In this document: positions 9,656 through 21,700 of the stretch, in pieces
Numbering within the stretch: the stretch's first letter is position 1
Layout: each line of letters opens with the position of its first letter
Source of the DNA: Cenococcum geophilum 1.58
Taxonomy: Eukaryota > Ascomycota > Dothideomycetes > Gloniales > Gloniaceae
Reading direction: 5' to 3'
Assembly: GCA_001692895.1 (NCBI GenBank)
Contig: KV748183.1
Location: 1,798,001 to 1,862,000, forward strand
DNA: 64,000 nucleotides
Notes under the pieces: generated by a model
The model's database searches: none
The model's input: the letters and a program-made list of their open reading frames with translations, nothing else
What the model was told of the DNA's origin: nothing
Position numbers and translations under genes: made by a program

Positions 9656-12600
9656 AGCTAGAGGTATATTACAAAGATGTTGCTTTTTATAGCGGTAGGC
9701 GGTTAAATAGTAATAAGAGTGTTTTATTTACTAGGGCCCGCTAAATGCCAAATAGTAAAGAAGACTATTAAGTATTATAGTTAGACTCCGGTTATATATA
9801 AAGGTGTAACCTACCTTAACCAAAAAATTGGGACTTCGCGTCTTTAACTAAGCTAGTTTTACTACCAGATTATTAATAGATTTAGTAAATTTATTAATAT
9901 TTAGTTGCCGTTATTTTATAGAAAAAGTAGGTGTAGACTTATAGTTACTATCCTTATTATTAGATATTACCCTTTTTAGCCGAAGGCGGCTATATATATT
10001 CTATATATTATTAGCTAGCTTAATCTATTATATACAACGTTAATAGGGTTTATTATATACCTACTCCTCTCTATACCCAGATATAACCAAACTAGAGTTA
10101 TAATATTGCTTATTCTCGCTAGGTTCCATATACTTATTCTCTACTAGCGCGTTTTTCCTTCTATTAGCTAAAACATGGGCAACTCTTAGTAGTAGGCTAG
10201 GTAGAGACGTAAGGTTAATTATACTAGTTATCCTTATTTTCTTATTCTACATTAATTTAAAGTAGGGTTCTTACTACTAGTTTAAGTATTTAACAACGCG
10301 TTTTTACGTTTATCTGCTATAGTAACGCTCCTATATTTACCTAGTTAGCAAAAGGTATAGCCTATAGCTAAAATAGGTTACCTTATAGCTGTTTCTATAA
10401 TATCTAGGGCGTATATAGATTAATAACTTAAAAGAACGTATACTGGTATAGTATATATTAGACTAATAGTAGTATTAGTAGGAGTATTACTACTATAGTG
10501 CTTATAAATAACTTAAATAGGGGCGTATTTATTGTAATTAGCTACTAGTTCTAACTAATTGCGGTTAAGCTATAACCGCGACCTATTAACTTACGTTAAG
10601 TTAGTAGTTAAAATATTATTATATATTCTAAGATTATTTAATATAATTTACTATTATACGCGAAACTATTTTATTTTATTAGTATATCCCTTAGTAGATA
10701 TAGTATAGGTATATAAAAGGTTAAACGTTAATCCCGGTAATAAAAGTAGTAGGCTAGTAAGACTTATATCCAAATTTAATAGGGAGGTACCTTATTAAAC
10801 TACTTTACCTACCTAAGGCGCTGGCTTTTAAATCCTATATCTTATTCTAATCTACCTATACTAGATTTAATAGCCGTCTTGCGTTTAAAGTAAAGCTTAT
10901 TTACCTTATCCGTGCAGCTTATTAGTATAGATAATACTAGGGTAGGTATAGGCAGTATATAGGACAGTAATAATACTTCTATATAGTTATATCGCTATAT
11001 TTTACACCCTTATATAATACCTAGTATTTCTACTATAAATATCTAACGTTATTCTTCCGCGTTATTAACCCCGCTAGCCTATAGTAAGCCTAACCTATCC
11101 CCTATATATATATCGCAATAGTAATTAAATTTAGTAGAATAGTAAGGAAAGCGTAAGTATAGATATAAGGATTAGGTGTTAGATACTAAGAGTGAGCTAG
11201 GAATAGTGTTAATATATATTACCCTAATAAGTTTACTAAAAAGAATGGGTATAAACCTTAGGCGTTATTGTCCAATCCCTTTAGGCGTTTTAAGAATGCC
11301 GGATAAGTTATAAGAATATTTTAGGTTATATTATTCTAAGACTCCCTCGCCTAATAGCATACCAAGGGGCTCTATTAAGCCGTCTACCTTTATATATAGT
11401 AATCTATTAACCTAGTAAGTATTTTAAATAAAGTAGTAGCTTTAAGGTGTATAATCTATACTACGGTTATAGTTGCCTTCGCCTTTTCTATTATGGGTTA
11501 AGGCGTAAAGTAAGGGCTTTTTTTATAACTAGGAGAGGTTTTTTAGAACAGCTGTAGGTTAAGTATCGCCTTAGTATTAACCTATTTACTAGTTCTACCT
11601 ATTCTTATATATATAGAGTGCAAGTTATCTAGTAAAGGTAAGGGTGCGGAAATAGAGGATAAGTAATTATATTGTTCTTAGCTGGCAGCGTAGACTATAA
11701 ATATAAGTTAGTGACGCTGGCTTAACTTTAAGCAGTAACCTACTTGTTCTTTTTTATTCTATTATAAATAAAAACCTATCTATTTTTTATAAAAATATAT
11801 CCTTAACCGTACTACGCTATTTCTCTTTATTTATAAGCTAAATTCGTCCTTTAGCTATTTTATCGCTAATATAGTAGTAAAGCGTTTCGCTCTTAGGGTT
11901 AAAGTTAATATCCTAGCCTAGTATATCTATAAATATATTAAAGCTTAAATCATTAATATATATGTTTAAAACGTTATTCTTACCGGTTGCTAGCTTTTGG
12001 GTTAGGATAATTATTAGCTCTTTATTAGCTGCCCACTAGATTAGTATTATTATTATTCTATATAACCTTAGTATTTCCTTTTACCTTATTGCCTTTAGTA
12101 TACCGGCCGGTAGATAATACGTAATAGCGGAGTATAGGAGTACTAGGTTGCCTATTATAATTTACTTAATAAAAGCCGTTTTATTTATTTAACGCGTCGC
12201 GTTATAGCTGCAGCGCTAGGCAAGCTATTTAATATATTTAGTATATAGGTTTTTAGGTAAACCTAGAAATACGGATAGGAATTCGTTAGAGATTTTGTTT
12301 AATATTTACTATATTTATGCCTTACTTATAAGGGAGCGTAGTGGCTGTCTAAGGAGCCTATATGTCAACATTTTGATTTTAACATTATAGTAGATCGTAT
12401 TATATTGTTCGTTCATAAGCCCTAGATCTTGCTTAAGAGTGTCTTTAGTATTATAGCTTAGGTCTATTATTAGTGCTATAATTTTAGAAGCGTTAGGGAA
12501 GGTACGGTAGGAAAGATATCTTAATTACGCGCCAAAACTAATATATAGAATTGTATAGACAGGTATATTGTTTAGTTATTATATAAAATAATTGGTTAAA

Positions 12601-12950
12601 TGTCTTATAAAAAATAAATATGTGTATTAGCGAATGCTTCTTTACCTACTACACTACTTAGACTTACGAGCCTCCTTTTATCCCTTTTACGTCTCCGTCT
12701 ATAAGCTTAATTTAGCACCCGGATTATTAATACTTTTTTTTAATATATATTTTTTATATATCTATTGTATTATACTATGTATAATACTGCGCATATAGCC
12801 TCTAGGCTATAGTGCTATAGTTTTATATATATAAATCCTTTCTAGGTAGCTTAATATATACTAGTAACTATATTTACTAATATTTTAAGACGCCTAATTA
12901 GCCTATAACTAGTAGAGCCTAGTTAATACAATTAGAGGTCCTAACCTCTA
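9656..12950. other. Decayed middle of segment A
   Basis: No stretch here has a frame I can follow with confidence. Short protein-like runs exist on both strands, such as a minus-strand VAHVLANRRKNALVENKYM near 10,190-10,135. The matching part of B (about 57.4-60.6 kb) is equally decayed. No RNA gene or known domain was seen. Confidence 0.35.
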
Positions 12951-12961
12951 CTAAAATATTT

Positions 12962-14131
12962 AATATCCCTAATAAGGGCTAGAATATTATTAGCGAAAAC
13001 GGAGATATTCTACTATAAGTTAATAAGATCTTAGGTTTATATGGCTTAATAAAGGAGTATCTAAGCTCTTAATATAATCTTTTAAGAGAAGATATAATTA
13101 AACTGTTAAGAGAGGTAGTAGGCCAAATTAGAGTAGACCCTTTTAGTTTACTAAAATCTAAATATAGTAATGGAGTTAGTATATATAAACAGGTAAGTAT
13201 ACCATAATTCTAAAGCAGTTATCCCCTAACATCTATAAGGTCTATACTAGCTTAGTAATATTTTTACCTTAAGGGCTAGTAATCTACGTGGCGTTCTTAC
13301 TTAGGAGAGTAGGGAAGATAATCCGTTAGGATTAGTTAAAAAGACTAGTCACTAGGTCTCTAGTTACTTTAACTCCTAAGACTAATAATTTTCAAATAAA
13401 ATATATACTTATAATAGTAGCGGCGAGACTATTAGCCGCATTAGAACAGAATCCCCTAGAGGTTAACTTATTCTTTAAGACCTAAAGATATTAAGATTAA
13501 CTTATCCGTATTATAGACAATAGTTAAGGAATAAACTAGATTTTATAAAGTTAGTTACTATACTATATTAGCATTATAAAAGCTAATAAGAGAGCTATAA
13601 GTATATAATATTTTCTAAATAAGAAAATATTTAACTATTAATAGATTCCCGTTATTAGAATACCTTATTTAAGTTTAATAAAATGTTAAAGTACTATAAT
13701 ATGTTATAAATAAGCCTTATACGGAGCTTAGTTTAATTATAGCTATTAAGAATACTTCCTTATTTAAAAATGTTTATATTCTTAAAGACTAGTTAGATAT
13801 AACTACTATAGGGCTTAACAAATCTTAAGCTACTATACTAAAACAAGGTCTTATAAAGCGTCTTATAATAATCTAAAGACCTTTAGGCACTAGAAAAATG
13901 TAGCTTTAAAGGCGTTGCTTAGCAATATAATAATAGGAGATCCCCCCGTTATTATTATATGTTATATAAACCATACACTAAACTAGTTATTTAGGTATAT
14001 TACTTAAAGTAATATATACTTTATAAATTTTCCTAGTACTTCTAACCGTCTTAATACTATCGCTTATATAGATAGACGATATTACACTATATTGGGCGCT
14101 AGGGCCATAGAAATAGAAAGAAGAGGAAGTA
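12962..14131 (+). pseudogene. Unassigned relic frame in segment A, single frame over 1.1 kb
   Basis: One plus-strand frame holds for about 390 codons with no frameshift, broken only by TAA/TAG. It reads, for example, NIISENGDILL, LGLYGLIKEYLSS, LLREDIIKLLREVVGQI, RIPQRLTYSLRPKDIKINL and RKYLTINRFPLLEYLIQ; stops fall where Gln or Trp would fit. The matching frame in segment B (60,640-61,810) is also unbroken. I do not recognise the family. The charged, helical composition suggests an intracellular protein. The true start is unknown. Confidence 0.5.
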
Positions 14132-14164
14132 TTAGGGCTCCCTCTTTTTATATCTTATATTTTT

Positions 14165-14425
14165 TTTTATATATTATCCTACTATTGTCCTGCCATTATG
14201 TTATATTGTCCCATATTATCCTATATTGTCCTACTATTATATTACATTATCCTACCATTATGTTATATTGTCCTGCTATTATATTATATTATCCTACTAT
14301 TGTCCTACCATTGTGTTATATTATCCTATTATCGCCCTACTATTGTGTTATATTATCCTGCCATTATATTATATTATCCTATTATTATCTTATATTATCC
14401 TACTATTATTTTAGTACTGCTATAT
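14165..14425. repeat. Imperfect TATTATCCTACYATTATGT tandem repeat
   Basis: About 260 bases of 11- and 19-bp units (TATTATCCTAC, CATTATGTTATATTGTCC). All three plus-strand frames are open as Tyr/Leu/Ile-rich repeats, so these frames are repeat by-products. Segment B carries the same array at 61,845-62,095. Confidence 0.85.
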
Positions 14426-14712
14426 ACTTTTTACCATTTACTAAGATTATAGTTATGGGTATTTATCGGCTAAGATCCGGGTAGTAACTCTTAGCAGTAA
14501 TTTTACTGCCTAAATCTCCTATAGATTAATTAATTGGCGTANAGCCNTTNTATNNTAGTAAAGCNATATNTAAGNAATCTATATTATAATCCTTGGCATA
14601 GTGTTATATATAGAAATATTTAATTATAAGATTTAGGAAGGTGTTTATATTTTAATTAAATTTATAAAACTATAACTATGGGCCTTTACGGCGCAGTGGT
14701 ATGGTAAGTTTT

Positions 14713-14721
14713 ATAATTACT
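14713..14721 (+). repeat. 9-bp target-site duplication, left
   Basis: ATAATTACT, repeated exactly at 16,128-16,136; segment B has the single empty-site word (TACAATCGCTTTA, less mutated). Confidence 0.85.
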
Positions 14722-16127
14722 TTACCTCAGAAGCTCAGACCAAGAAATCGATTGCGGATATAGGAATATCCGCACCGTCCGCTAAGCTGATTTAGGACGG
14801 TAATCGTTTTCTTAGTCTGAGGGACTTTGGCGAGATTTGTAGGAAAACCTAAACACCGTTTATATGAGAAGACCTCATTAACTTTAACGAAATTAATCTA
14901 CCCTCCCACAATACCTATTGACATAAAAATTACACCAAATTATAGAGAAAAGCCTACTCTATAAGTTATGAGATCTTCAGCTCCTTATACACCCGCGACA
15001 TTGAGAGGAATTCGTCGCCGTAGAGGCTCTAATTCCACCTCTGCACTACCGAGCCACGTAGTAAACACCAACGCTGAACGCCCACGCCGCCAGCCCTCTC
15101 TATAACCAGCAGATATTCCATCTGCTATATACCTATTTAATTAATTTACTTTACAGCCCTTTACAGGTTATGGTGTAGGCCCTAATAGAGTTGCAAGCTC
15201 TGCGTCTGCGTAGAGCTGTGGAGCTTTGCGAGAGCTCTGCGGAACGAAGCTCAGGGGGAGACTTGCACGGAGCTCTGCACGGAGCTCTACCAAAGCTCTA
15301 CCGAAGCTCTGCACGAAGCTCCGCATGAAGCTCTGTAAAAGCTCTGCTCGAAGCTCTGCTCGAAGCTCTACTCGAAGCTCTGCACGAGGCTCTGCACGAA
15401 GCTCTGCACGAAGCTCTGCTCGAAGCTCTACTCGAAGCTCTGCACGAAGCTCTGCACGAAGCTCTGCTCGAAGCTCTACTCGAAGCTCTGCACGAAGCTC
15501 TGCACGAAGCTCTGCACGAAGCTCTGCATGAAGGTCTGCACGAAGGTCTGCACGAAGGTCTGCACGAAGGTCTGCACGAAGGTCTGCACGAAGGTCTGCA
15601 CGAAGGTCTGCACGAAGGTCTACTAAGGCTCTGCACGAAGCTCTTCCCAGAGCTTACCCCCTAGTAGTAGCAGAGACACTCCTGGCCAAGGGAGGTTATT
15701 TTCAAGGAAGGACTCAACTATAGCACCTACTAGGTGTTGCAATAGCTTTAAGTAGTAGATATCTACATATCTGTATAGTTTTATTAATATCAGCAGACTA
15801 TTTAATAAGATATAATATATGCTTAGGCTTTTAACAACGCGTTTTTTAACTTTAACGAAATTAATGTCAGGACTAAGCAATAGCCGTATTATAAAATTTA
15901 TACTATTTAGAAGCCCTAAGTCTTAAAAATAATGTATGAACTTTTAGTAATAATAACGCGTTGTGTAAATAAATAAATTAGATATCCGCAATCTCTATTT
16001 TACGGATTTTGCTTAGGATTTTAACAAATCTCGCCAAACCCTCTCAGACGTGATTTTGCAATTCGGAAGACGGCGTAGGTTATTCCGATACTTGCTAAAA
16101 AAATCGCGTCCGAGCTCGCTGAGGTAA
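14722..16127. mobile_element. 1,406-bp MULE-like non-autonomous TIR element
   Basis: Present in segment A and cleanly absent from segment B at 62,395. Flanked by a 9-bp duplication (ATAATTACT). Termini are TTACCTCAGAAGCTCAG and the inverse CTGAGGTAA, and imperfect inversion extends over about 125 bp, including TTTGGCGAGATTTGT near the inner end of each arm. Nine-base target duplications and long inverted repeats are typical of Mutator-like elements. No transposase is encoded; the interior is mostly the 12-bp minisatellite. CA and TG are frequent, so it escaped most RIP and is young relative to its host. Confidence 0.8.
15226..15640. repeat. 12-bp minisatellite GAAGCTCTGCAC (inverse of the 5.6-kb array)
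   Basis: About 33 units of GAAGCTCTGCAC, GAAGCTCTGCTC and, toward the end, GAAGGTCTGCAC. The unit is the reverse complement of the array at 5,560-5,990. Open frames of 101 (plus) and 112 (minus) codons arise only from the repeat (ARSS and CRPS/CRAS motifs). Confidence 0.9.
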
Positions 16128-16136
16128 ATAATTACT
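16128..16136 (+). repeat. 9-bp target-site duplication, right
   Basis: ATAATTACT, identical to 14,713-14,721. Confidence 0.85.
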
Positions 16137-16880
16137 TTAGTTTAGGGTTGCTTAGTCACTATAGGAAAGTTATAATACTTAGCATAGTATTAAACTTAAG
16201 GTGCCTCGCCACTACAGTGGCAGAGATATAGTAGATTAACTACTCACTAAAATATGGCGCCCCCGTTACTATAGTAGCCACTATAGTAATAGAGATACCC
16301 TATATTTATAAATTTAGATTCTATATACAGTATAGCTTGCGAATTTAACACGCTTGCTAATCTGGAGGAGCTTTTAGATTAGAAAGTCGCTAAATTAACT
16401 AAATAATCGCGTTAGAATTAGATTTAAGCTTTAGCTCGAATATATTTTAAGGCCTTTAGATTTAATCTAAAGTCGCAACTAAACGTTCCCTAAGATTCGA
16501 TATAGGGATCTCTCCCTAAGGATCTGGTTTAATCGTAAGGTTTAGAAAGGGGTTATAATTTAGTTAAATTTATAAGATTACATTCTAAAGTCCTTATAGC
16601 GTAGTAGTATAGTATATTCTACCTCTTACTATAATTTAGAGCTAGCCTAACGTGATTAAAACTTAACGTAGAAGAGCCGATATGCTTAGTATATAGTGCT
16701 GAGATTTCGTTATATATATAACTTTAGGTGTTGCGGGACATATACAAAAATACGAGCTTAATTTAGAGCTTTACTAACGCCTAATTTAATAGGAAACGAC
16801 CTTCTTTTTTAATATTTTTAATGCGCGATAAGTAGGAATTAAACCCGCTATGCCTAGGAGTTAAATACGCGATATCTAAT
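16137..16880. other. Segment A stretch without genes; tRNA-like boxes on the minus strand
   Basis: Collinear with 62,399-63,165 of segment B. On the minus strand a B-box-like GGGTTCGATTCCC (63,098-63,110 in B; decayed to GGGTTTAATTCCT at 16,834-16,846 in A) lies about 40 bases downstream of an A-box-like TAGCCAGATTGGG (16,880s in A). The flanking 7-base segments do not pair as an acceptor stem, so I do not call a tRNA gene; a tRNA-derived SINE head is possible. Confidence 0.3.
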
Positions 16881-16894
16881 TACCCAATCTGGCT

Positions 16895-17185
16895 AGGAGG
16901 CTCGGCGGCGATGCAATAGGGCTCGATGACGTGATAAGGCTCAACGGCAATGCAATAAGACTCGGCAATATGATAAGACTTAACGATGTAATGAGGTTAA
17001 TAAGGCTCGGCGTAATAAGACTTAATAATGCAATAAGGCTCGGCGACGTAATAAGGCTTAATAATGTAATAAGGCTCGACAATATAATAAGGCTTAGTGA
17101 CATAATAAGGCTCGGCGGCAATGCAATAAAACTTAATAATGTAATAAGTCTTAGCGACGTAATAAGGCTTAGGGCCGGGTAATAA
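16895..17185. repeat. AATAAGGCTCGGCGACGT tandem repeat
   Basis: About 17 imperfect 16-18 bp units (AATAAGGCTCGGCGACGT and variants such as AATAAGGCTTAATAATGT). Frames of about 80 codons on both strands (IRLGDVIRLNN, SLITLLSLIT) are repeat by-products. Segment B has the same array at 63,170-63,420. Confidence 0.85.
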
Positions 17186-18176
17186 GGGGAAGATTTAAGG
17201 TTGCTTGGTTACTAATGCCTAATAGCGAAATCTAACGGTATAGTACTACTATTAAGGTGTTCTAATGCGGGTAGGTTATATAAAGGTTTCGTCCGTAATA
17301 TATTTAATATATCCTAAAAGTCTACCTTTCGCTTATCTTTAAGGTTAAATTTCTAGCCTATAATAAATTAAATGTTATAGTTAGCAAGAGCACGACGAAT
17401 AACAGCATATTTTACCCTATTATTTTTAAAACCGTTAAATATAAAGTAGTAGGTAGTCTGTTAACTTATATCTATTAATGCCGGCTAATAAAGTGCCTTT
17501 AAAACGTACTAATATTAATAATAGCCCTTTTATTTTGTAGTATAAAAAGCTTAATAGTAATAGGGTTTTAGTCTTTATAATTAAGCATATTTGTCTAGCA
17601 AAGCTAGGTTTACTAATTATTCTAGTTAGCATTATATTATAGGTTAATTTAATATCTTACACTAATAGAAAAAGGTAAAAGGTAGATTAAATAGAATAAT
17701 TAGGGTATACTTTTCTTTGCCGTTAGGGATTTTATATAGACGTCGTACAGCGTATAGGTAGGAGCTAGTGGTCGTTAAAACGTTATAGGCAGTAGTAAAA
17801 GTTTTACACGGGATAGTAAGATCTTAAAAACTACTACTAACGGTTCCCCCTTATAGTAGACAACTACGTATATACGCTGCAACTGCGCAATTAGTAGACG
17901 AAAGTGGTAGTTATAAACGTTAGTTTGTTTATTTTAATACCGTCTTGCTTTTTATAATAATATAAGATATAAAGGGAGCTTTAGTTATAGGATAATCCTC
18001 TTATATACCAATTAGGCTTTTAAAATAATAAAGATGGTATATATATATAGTCTATTAGTAAAGAGGATATACCTTAATAGAAATTATTAATATATATTAG
18101 GAACGAGAGTTAGTAAAATTATAGGCTAAATTACTTAATAGGTATTAAGGTAGTTAGTAGCCGGAGTAATATTAAT
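17186..18176. other. Decayed sequence between segment A arrays and Copia-1a
   Basis: Matches segment B up to about 17,760 (window end in B). It contains the 17,739-17,841 block shared with 6,172-6,281. No frame worth calling was found; a 65-codon minus-strand open stretch at 17,435-17,632 has no recognisable feature. Confidence 0.4.
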
Positions 18177-18181
18177 CTAGA
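18177..18181 (+). repeat. Copia-1a target duplication CTAGA (left)
   Basis: Exact match to 24,243-24,247. Confidence 0.9.
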
Positions 18182-18381
18182 TGTTAGTTATATAAGGGGA
18201 TATCACGTAGCTACGGTTTGTAGATAGTATAATAATTATTCTTCTTATTTAATTCTTAAAGAAAGGGGTAAGGAACTTAAGGTTCCTTACCACGCTAGTG
18301 CCGCGGCGGTACATAACGGCAACTTGCTACACGTGGTGGCAATATACCTTATATAGTAACCACTTGCCTTTATTCCTAATA
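18182..18381 (-). repeat. Copia-1a 3' LTR (200 bp)
   Basis: Matches 24,023-24,242 but lacks one unit of the internal ~20-bp subrepeat (ACGGCAACTTGC type). Contains the palindromes AAGGAACTTAAGGTTCCTT and GTGCCGCGGCGGTAC. Confidence 0.9.
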
Positions 18382-18742
18382 CTAGTAACTCTTCTTTTAT
18401 AGTTGCTATCTATATATATATACTGCTTAACTAGTATAATAAATATTAATCCTCCTTACTTACTATTGCCATTATAATATAAGTCTTACTATCCTAAAAT
18501 TTGCCTCTTAGCACGTAGTGCTTTCTTACTTAGGAGTTATAGGTAGATATTATATTCGGAGGGCCGTTAAGGCGCTAGTAGTAAGCGAGTTAATAGCAAT
18601 TTTCTATCCCGGGGATAAAAAATCCTAATTAGCTAGATTAAGTTAGGCTCCCCCTCTAAAAAAGTCTTAGTAAGAGAATCTAACTAATTAGATAACTTTA
18701 ACCGCTGGTTAAAGTTCCTAGATATCTTAAGACCTTATATAA

Positions 18743-21700
18743 CTAAGAAATTTTTAGGGACTCCCTTTTAACCTAACCTTTAACTTATATATATAGAGTA
18801 TTTATATTAATAAACGTCTCTAATGCCTTATTTAGGTTCGCCTTTATTATTATATCTACCGGGTTATCTTAGCCATTAATCTATTAAATCTTAAAGAGTT
18901 TTTAACACTTATAGGATTGCTAAAGTACTATAATATTAATTATAAGGCGCTTNTCNTTTATAGTACTAAGCTTAACTAAANACTTATANAGGGAATATAA
19001 GTTAGTGTATATAATTATAGGGATAANAGGAAGTTTAAGTCGATCTATAATTATCTTTAGGGTAGTTCCAATTGCAATTGCTATATTAACTCCGCTAACT
19101 ATTCTATATATCTCTAACGCTAAAACACTTTAGGTAATACGCTTACTCTTAATTAAGCTCTAATAAATAAGATTGCTATAGATTATAAAGTTATTCTCTC
19201 TAGTAAATTCGTTTATAATAATAATCTTATATCCTAACTAGGAGCTAAAATCTTTATTATTTATAAACGATCTATTAATAAATACAAAGAGCTTAGTGGT
19301 AGGAAGATTAATAGGTACGTAGAGTAGTCCCTAATTAAGATGGTTTATTTACTAGGAAAGATATTTATTTAGGGCAAAAACGTTATCCTTAGTTAGTTTC
19401 TAGTATTAGGTAGCAATAGAGAGATTAAATAAAGCCTTAGGTTAATAGATAGAAGTAATATAAGCTTTATAAGCGCGTTACTCCACATATCCTTACTTTA
19501 GGGAATTAATATTAATAATGTTAATCTTTTTACCTTAATCCTTCTAGCGCAAAGCAATAGAATCCTTATTTAGGGAGAGGATGCATCTATTAAAGAGTAA
19601 TAGTGTTATTAAATTAAGCTTTTCTTTTAGCTTTGCTATAAAATTTACTTTTACTAGCTTATTTTCTTTAAGAGCTAAAAATTAGTCGTCCCCTAAGATA
19701 ATTATATTATTAGTTTATATATCAATAATTCCAAATAGAGTTCCTATAGTTATAATAAGGAAGCAGGGATTAAATATAAAAGTAGTTATTAAAAGCTTCT
19801 CTTTATAGTGCTTACTATAGGTAGCCCACTAGTAAGTTCCTACCTCTGCGATTCTATATAATAGCTTAAGCATAACTATAATTATATCTTTAGGATACTG
19901 GTAGCAAATTTACTCCGGAAGGTATGCCAATATTAAGCACTAAAGGTGCGTCTTTAATTAGGTATAGGCTTAAGTAATATCTTATAAATAAACCGCCATT
20001 CTATTCTTTATTAAGGAGGGAGTTAGCGTAATAATAACTCGCTAACTAGCTTGTTAAATCGTAGGAGATTATATAAGAATTACCTCCTTGCTATCATTAT
20101 TATAACCTTAAATAATAAGCCTTAATTTCTTAAATAGGGCGTTAGTAGCTTTGCCTTTAATCTTATTAACTATTCTTAACTTAAAAATACGAACTTTATT
20201 AAACTTAGTAGGGTTATACTTCTTAAATTTAAAGACTTCTCTTGCGATAAAACCGTCAATCTCCTACTTATTAAATACTTAAAAAGGAGCTCCTAGGGTT
20301 ATAATATAACCTTCCTTTTAGAGCTATTTTGCAAGCTTAAAGTTAGCCTTCTCTTTAGCTATTATAAAGGCCATTAATAACTTAACTCTATTCTTAATGG
20401 CAGCAATAAATTGTTCTTTAAAATTAATAAGATATTGGTAATTTTATAATCCCTTTAGGCAACCTCTACCGCATTATAGTTATAGCGTATTTACTACAAT
20501 TATATTAGGATTATAGTCGTCTTCTAAAGTACGTTAATTATAGTTCTCTTTTAGGGCATTTTTTAGGGCATCCTATAAAGGCTTGGAATTATTATCTTTA
20601 TAATAAGGCTTAATAATAGTTAAATGGAATTAAATAGGTTTATAAGGCATCTAAATAGTATAAGTTTAACTATTAATTATAATAAGTTAATGTGGGCCTA
20701 ACCATCCTCCCTTTTTACGCTGTACGCGTACTTTAGACTAGAGTAGTAGATTAAGCGTAGTTAAGGTATTTAGGCCATTTCTTATTTCTAGTGCGTTATT
20801 AACCTAGCGTATGGCGTAAAGACATCGTACCTCCTTTATTGTCTTATAAATAGCCTTAGCTTATTATATAATAGAGGGAGATAGTAGAGAATTATTAGTT
20901 ATTTAAGGGTAGGCGCTAAAGACTAGTAACGTAGGTATAAGTCTATCTAGGCTAGCGGAATTGTTAATAGCTTTAATAGCTATTTATAAGGTAAGTTCTT
21001 TACTAGCGTCCTTTAGTTCTAAAGAGATAATCTTATATATGTGGCGTAATGGTATATAATATCGCTCTACTTTTTTAATACTATTATGCGCCTTAATGGG
21101 GACTTCCTTAACCTTAATTGCTATTGCCTTTATCTATTATTAGAACTCTATAGATAAGAAGTTCTTTCCTATATTATAGACAATTTAATTAGGGGGTTTT
21201 AGGTAGATATTAATCTAGTATAACTAAAGGGTATCCTATACATTCCTAGCTAATATATCCTTTAAGAATTATACAGCTTAGAAAGAGGTTAAGAAGTTAA
21301 TAACTTAGAGTACTGGCTTGCTGCTAAGATATATAACGTTAACGATAATATAGAAGTTAAAGTTATAATTATCTTTAAGGGTGAACTTAAATCGGCTAGA
21401 GAACTTTTAGTTTATTTAGTAGTAATAGCAGTACTTTATAAGATGCTTAATTACCTTAACCTTAACTTTATAGCCTACTTACTAAAGAACCCTAAGCAAT
21501 TAATAAATAGATAGGTGGCTAAAACGACGGTGTAGTTGGCGTAATTCTAACTTAGTTAAGTAGTTTTAAGTAATACTCTTTTCTAGTTAATAAAGGAGTA
21601 ACTAGGGGTAACCCTATTTGCGTATAACGGGTACCCGATTATCTCCCTAAATAAGTATATTCTTAAGGTTATTAAGCCTAACACCTAATTTATTTATATC

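Larger units (their letters stand above)
7169..17760. mobile_element. Segment A: long repeat unit with ATCGGCAAAATATT terminus
   Basis: Starts with ATCGGCAAAATATTGTCCC and is collinear with segment B (54,895 to window end) over the whole length visible, except for the 1,406-bp insertion at 14,722-16,127 and a 47-bp deletion in B. Differences are overwhelmingly C/T and G/A. The first 280 bp are shared with the short elements at 45,029-47,517 (inverted) and 50,660-53,262. The 3' end is not determined: homology lasts until B leaves the window. I find no recognisable transposase inside; relic frames are listed separately. Confidence 0.75.

Noticed and set aside
14092-14484. 130-codon plus-strand frame and two overlapping ones, Tyr/Leu/Ile-rich, looking like membrane proteins
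   Set aside because: They lie in a tandem TATTATCCTAC array and are open in three frames, so the hydrophobic composition is a by-product.
15298-15636. 112-codon minus-strand CRPS/CRAS repeat frame, Cys-rich
   Set aside because: Same 12-bp minisatellite read in another phase; not a Cys-rich secreted protein, no signal peptide.
16810-16900. tRNA gene on the minus strand
   Set aside because: A- and B-box-like words exist, but the would-be acceptor and anticodon stems do not pair in either copy.
7169-17760. Helitron, from the A/TC start of the shared terminus
   Set aside because: The base before TC is always A, as in Helitrons, but the short copies end in a mirrored ATCGG word rather than CTRR with a hairpin, and no Rep/helicase motif is seen.
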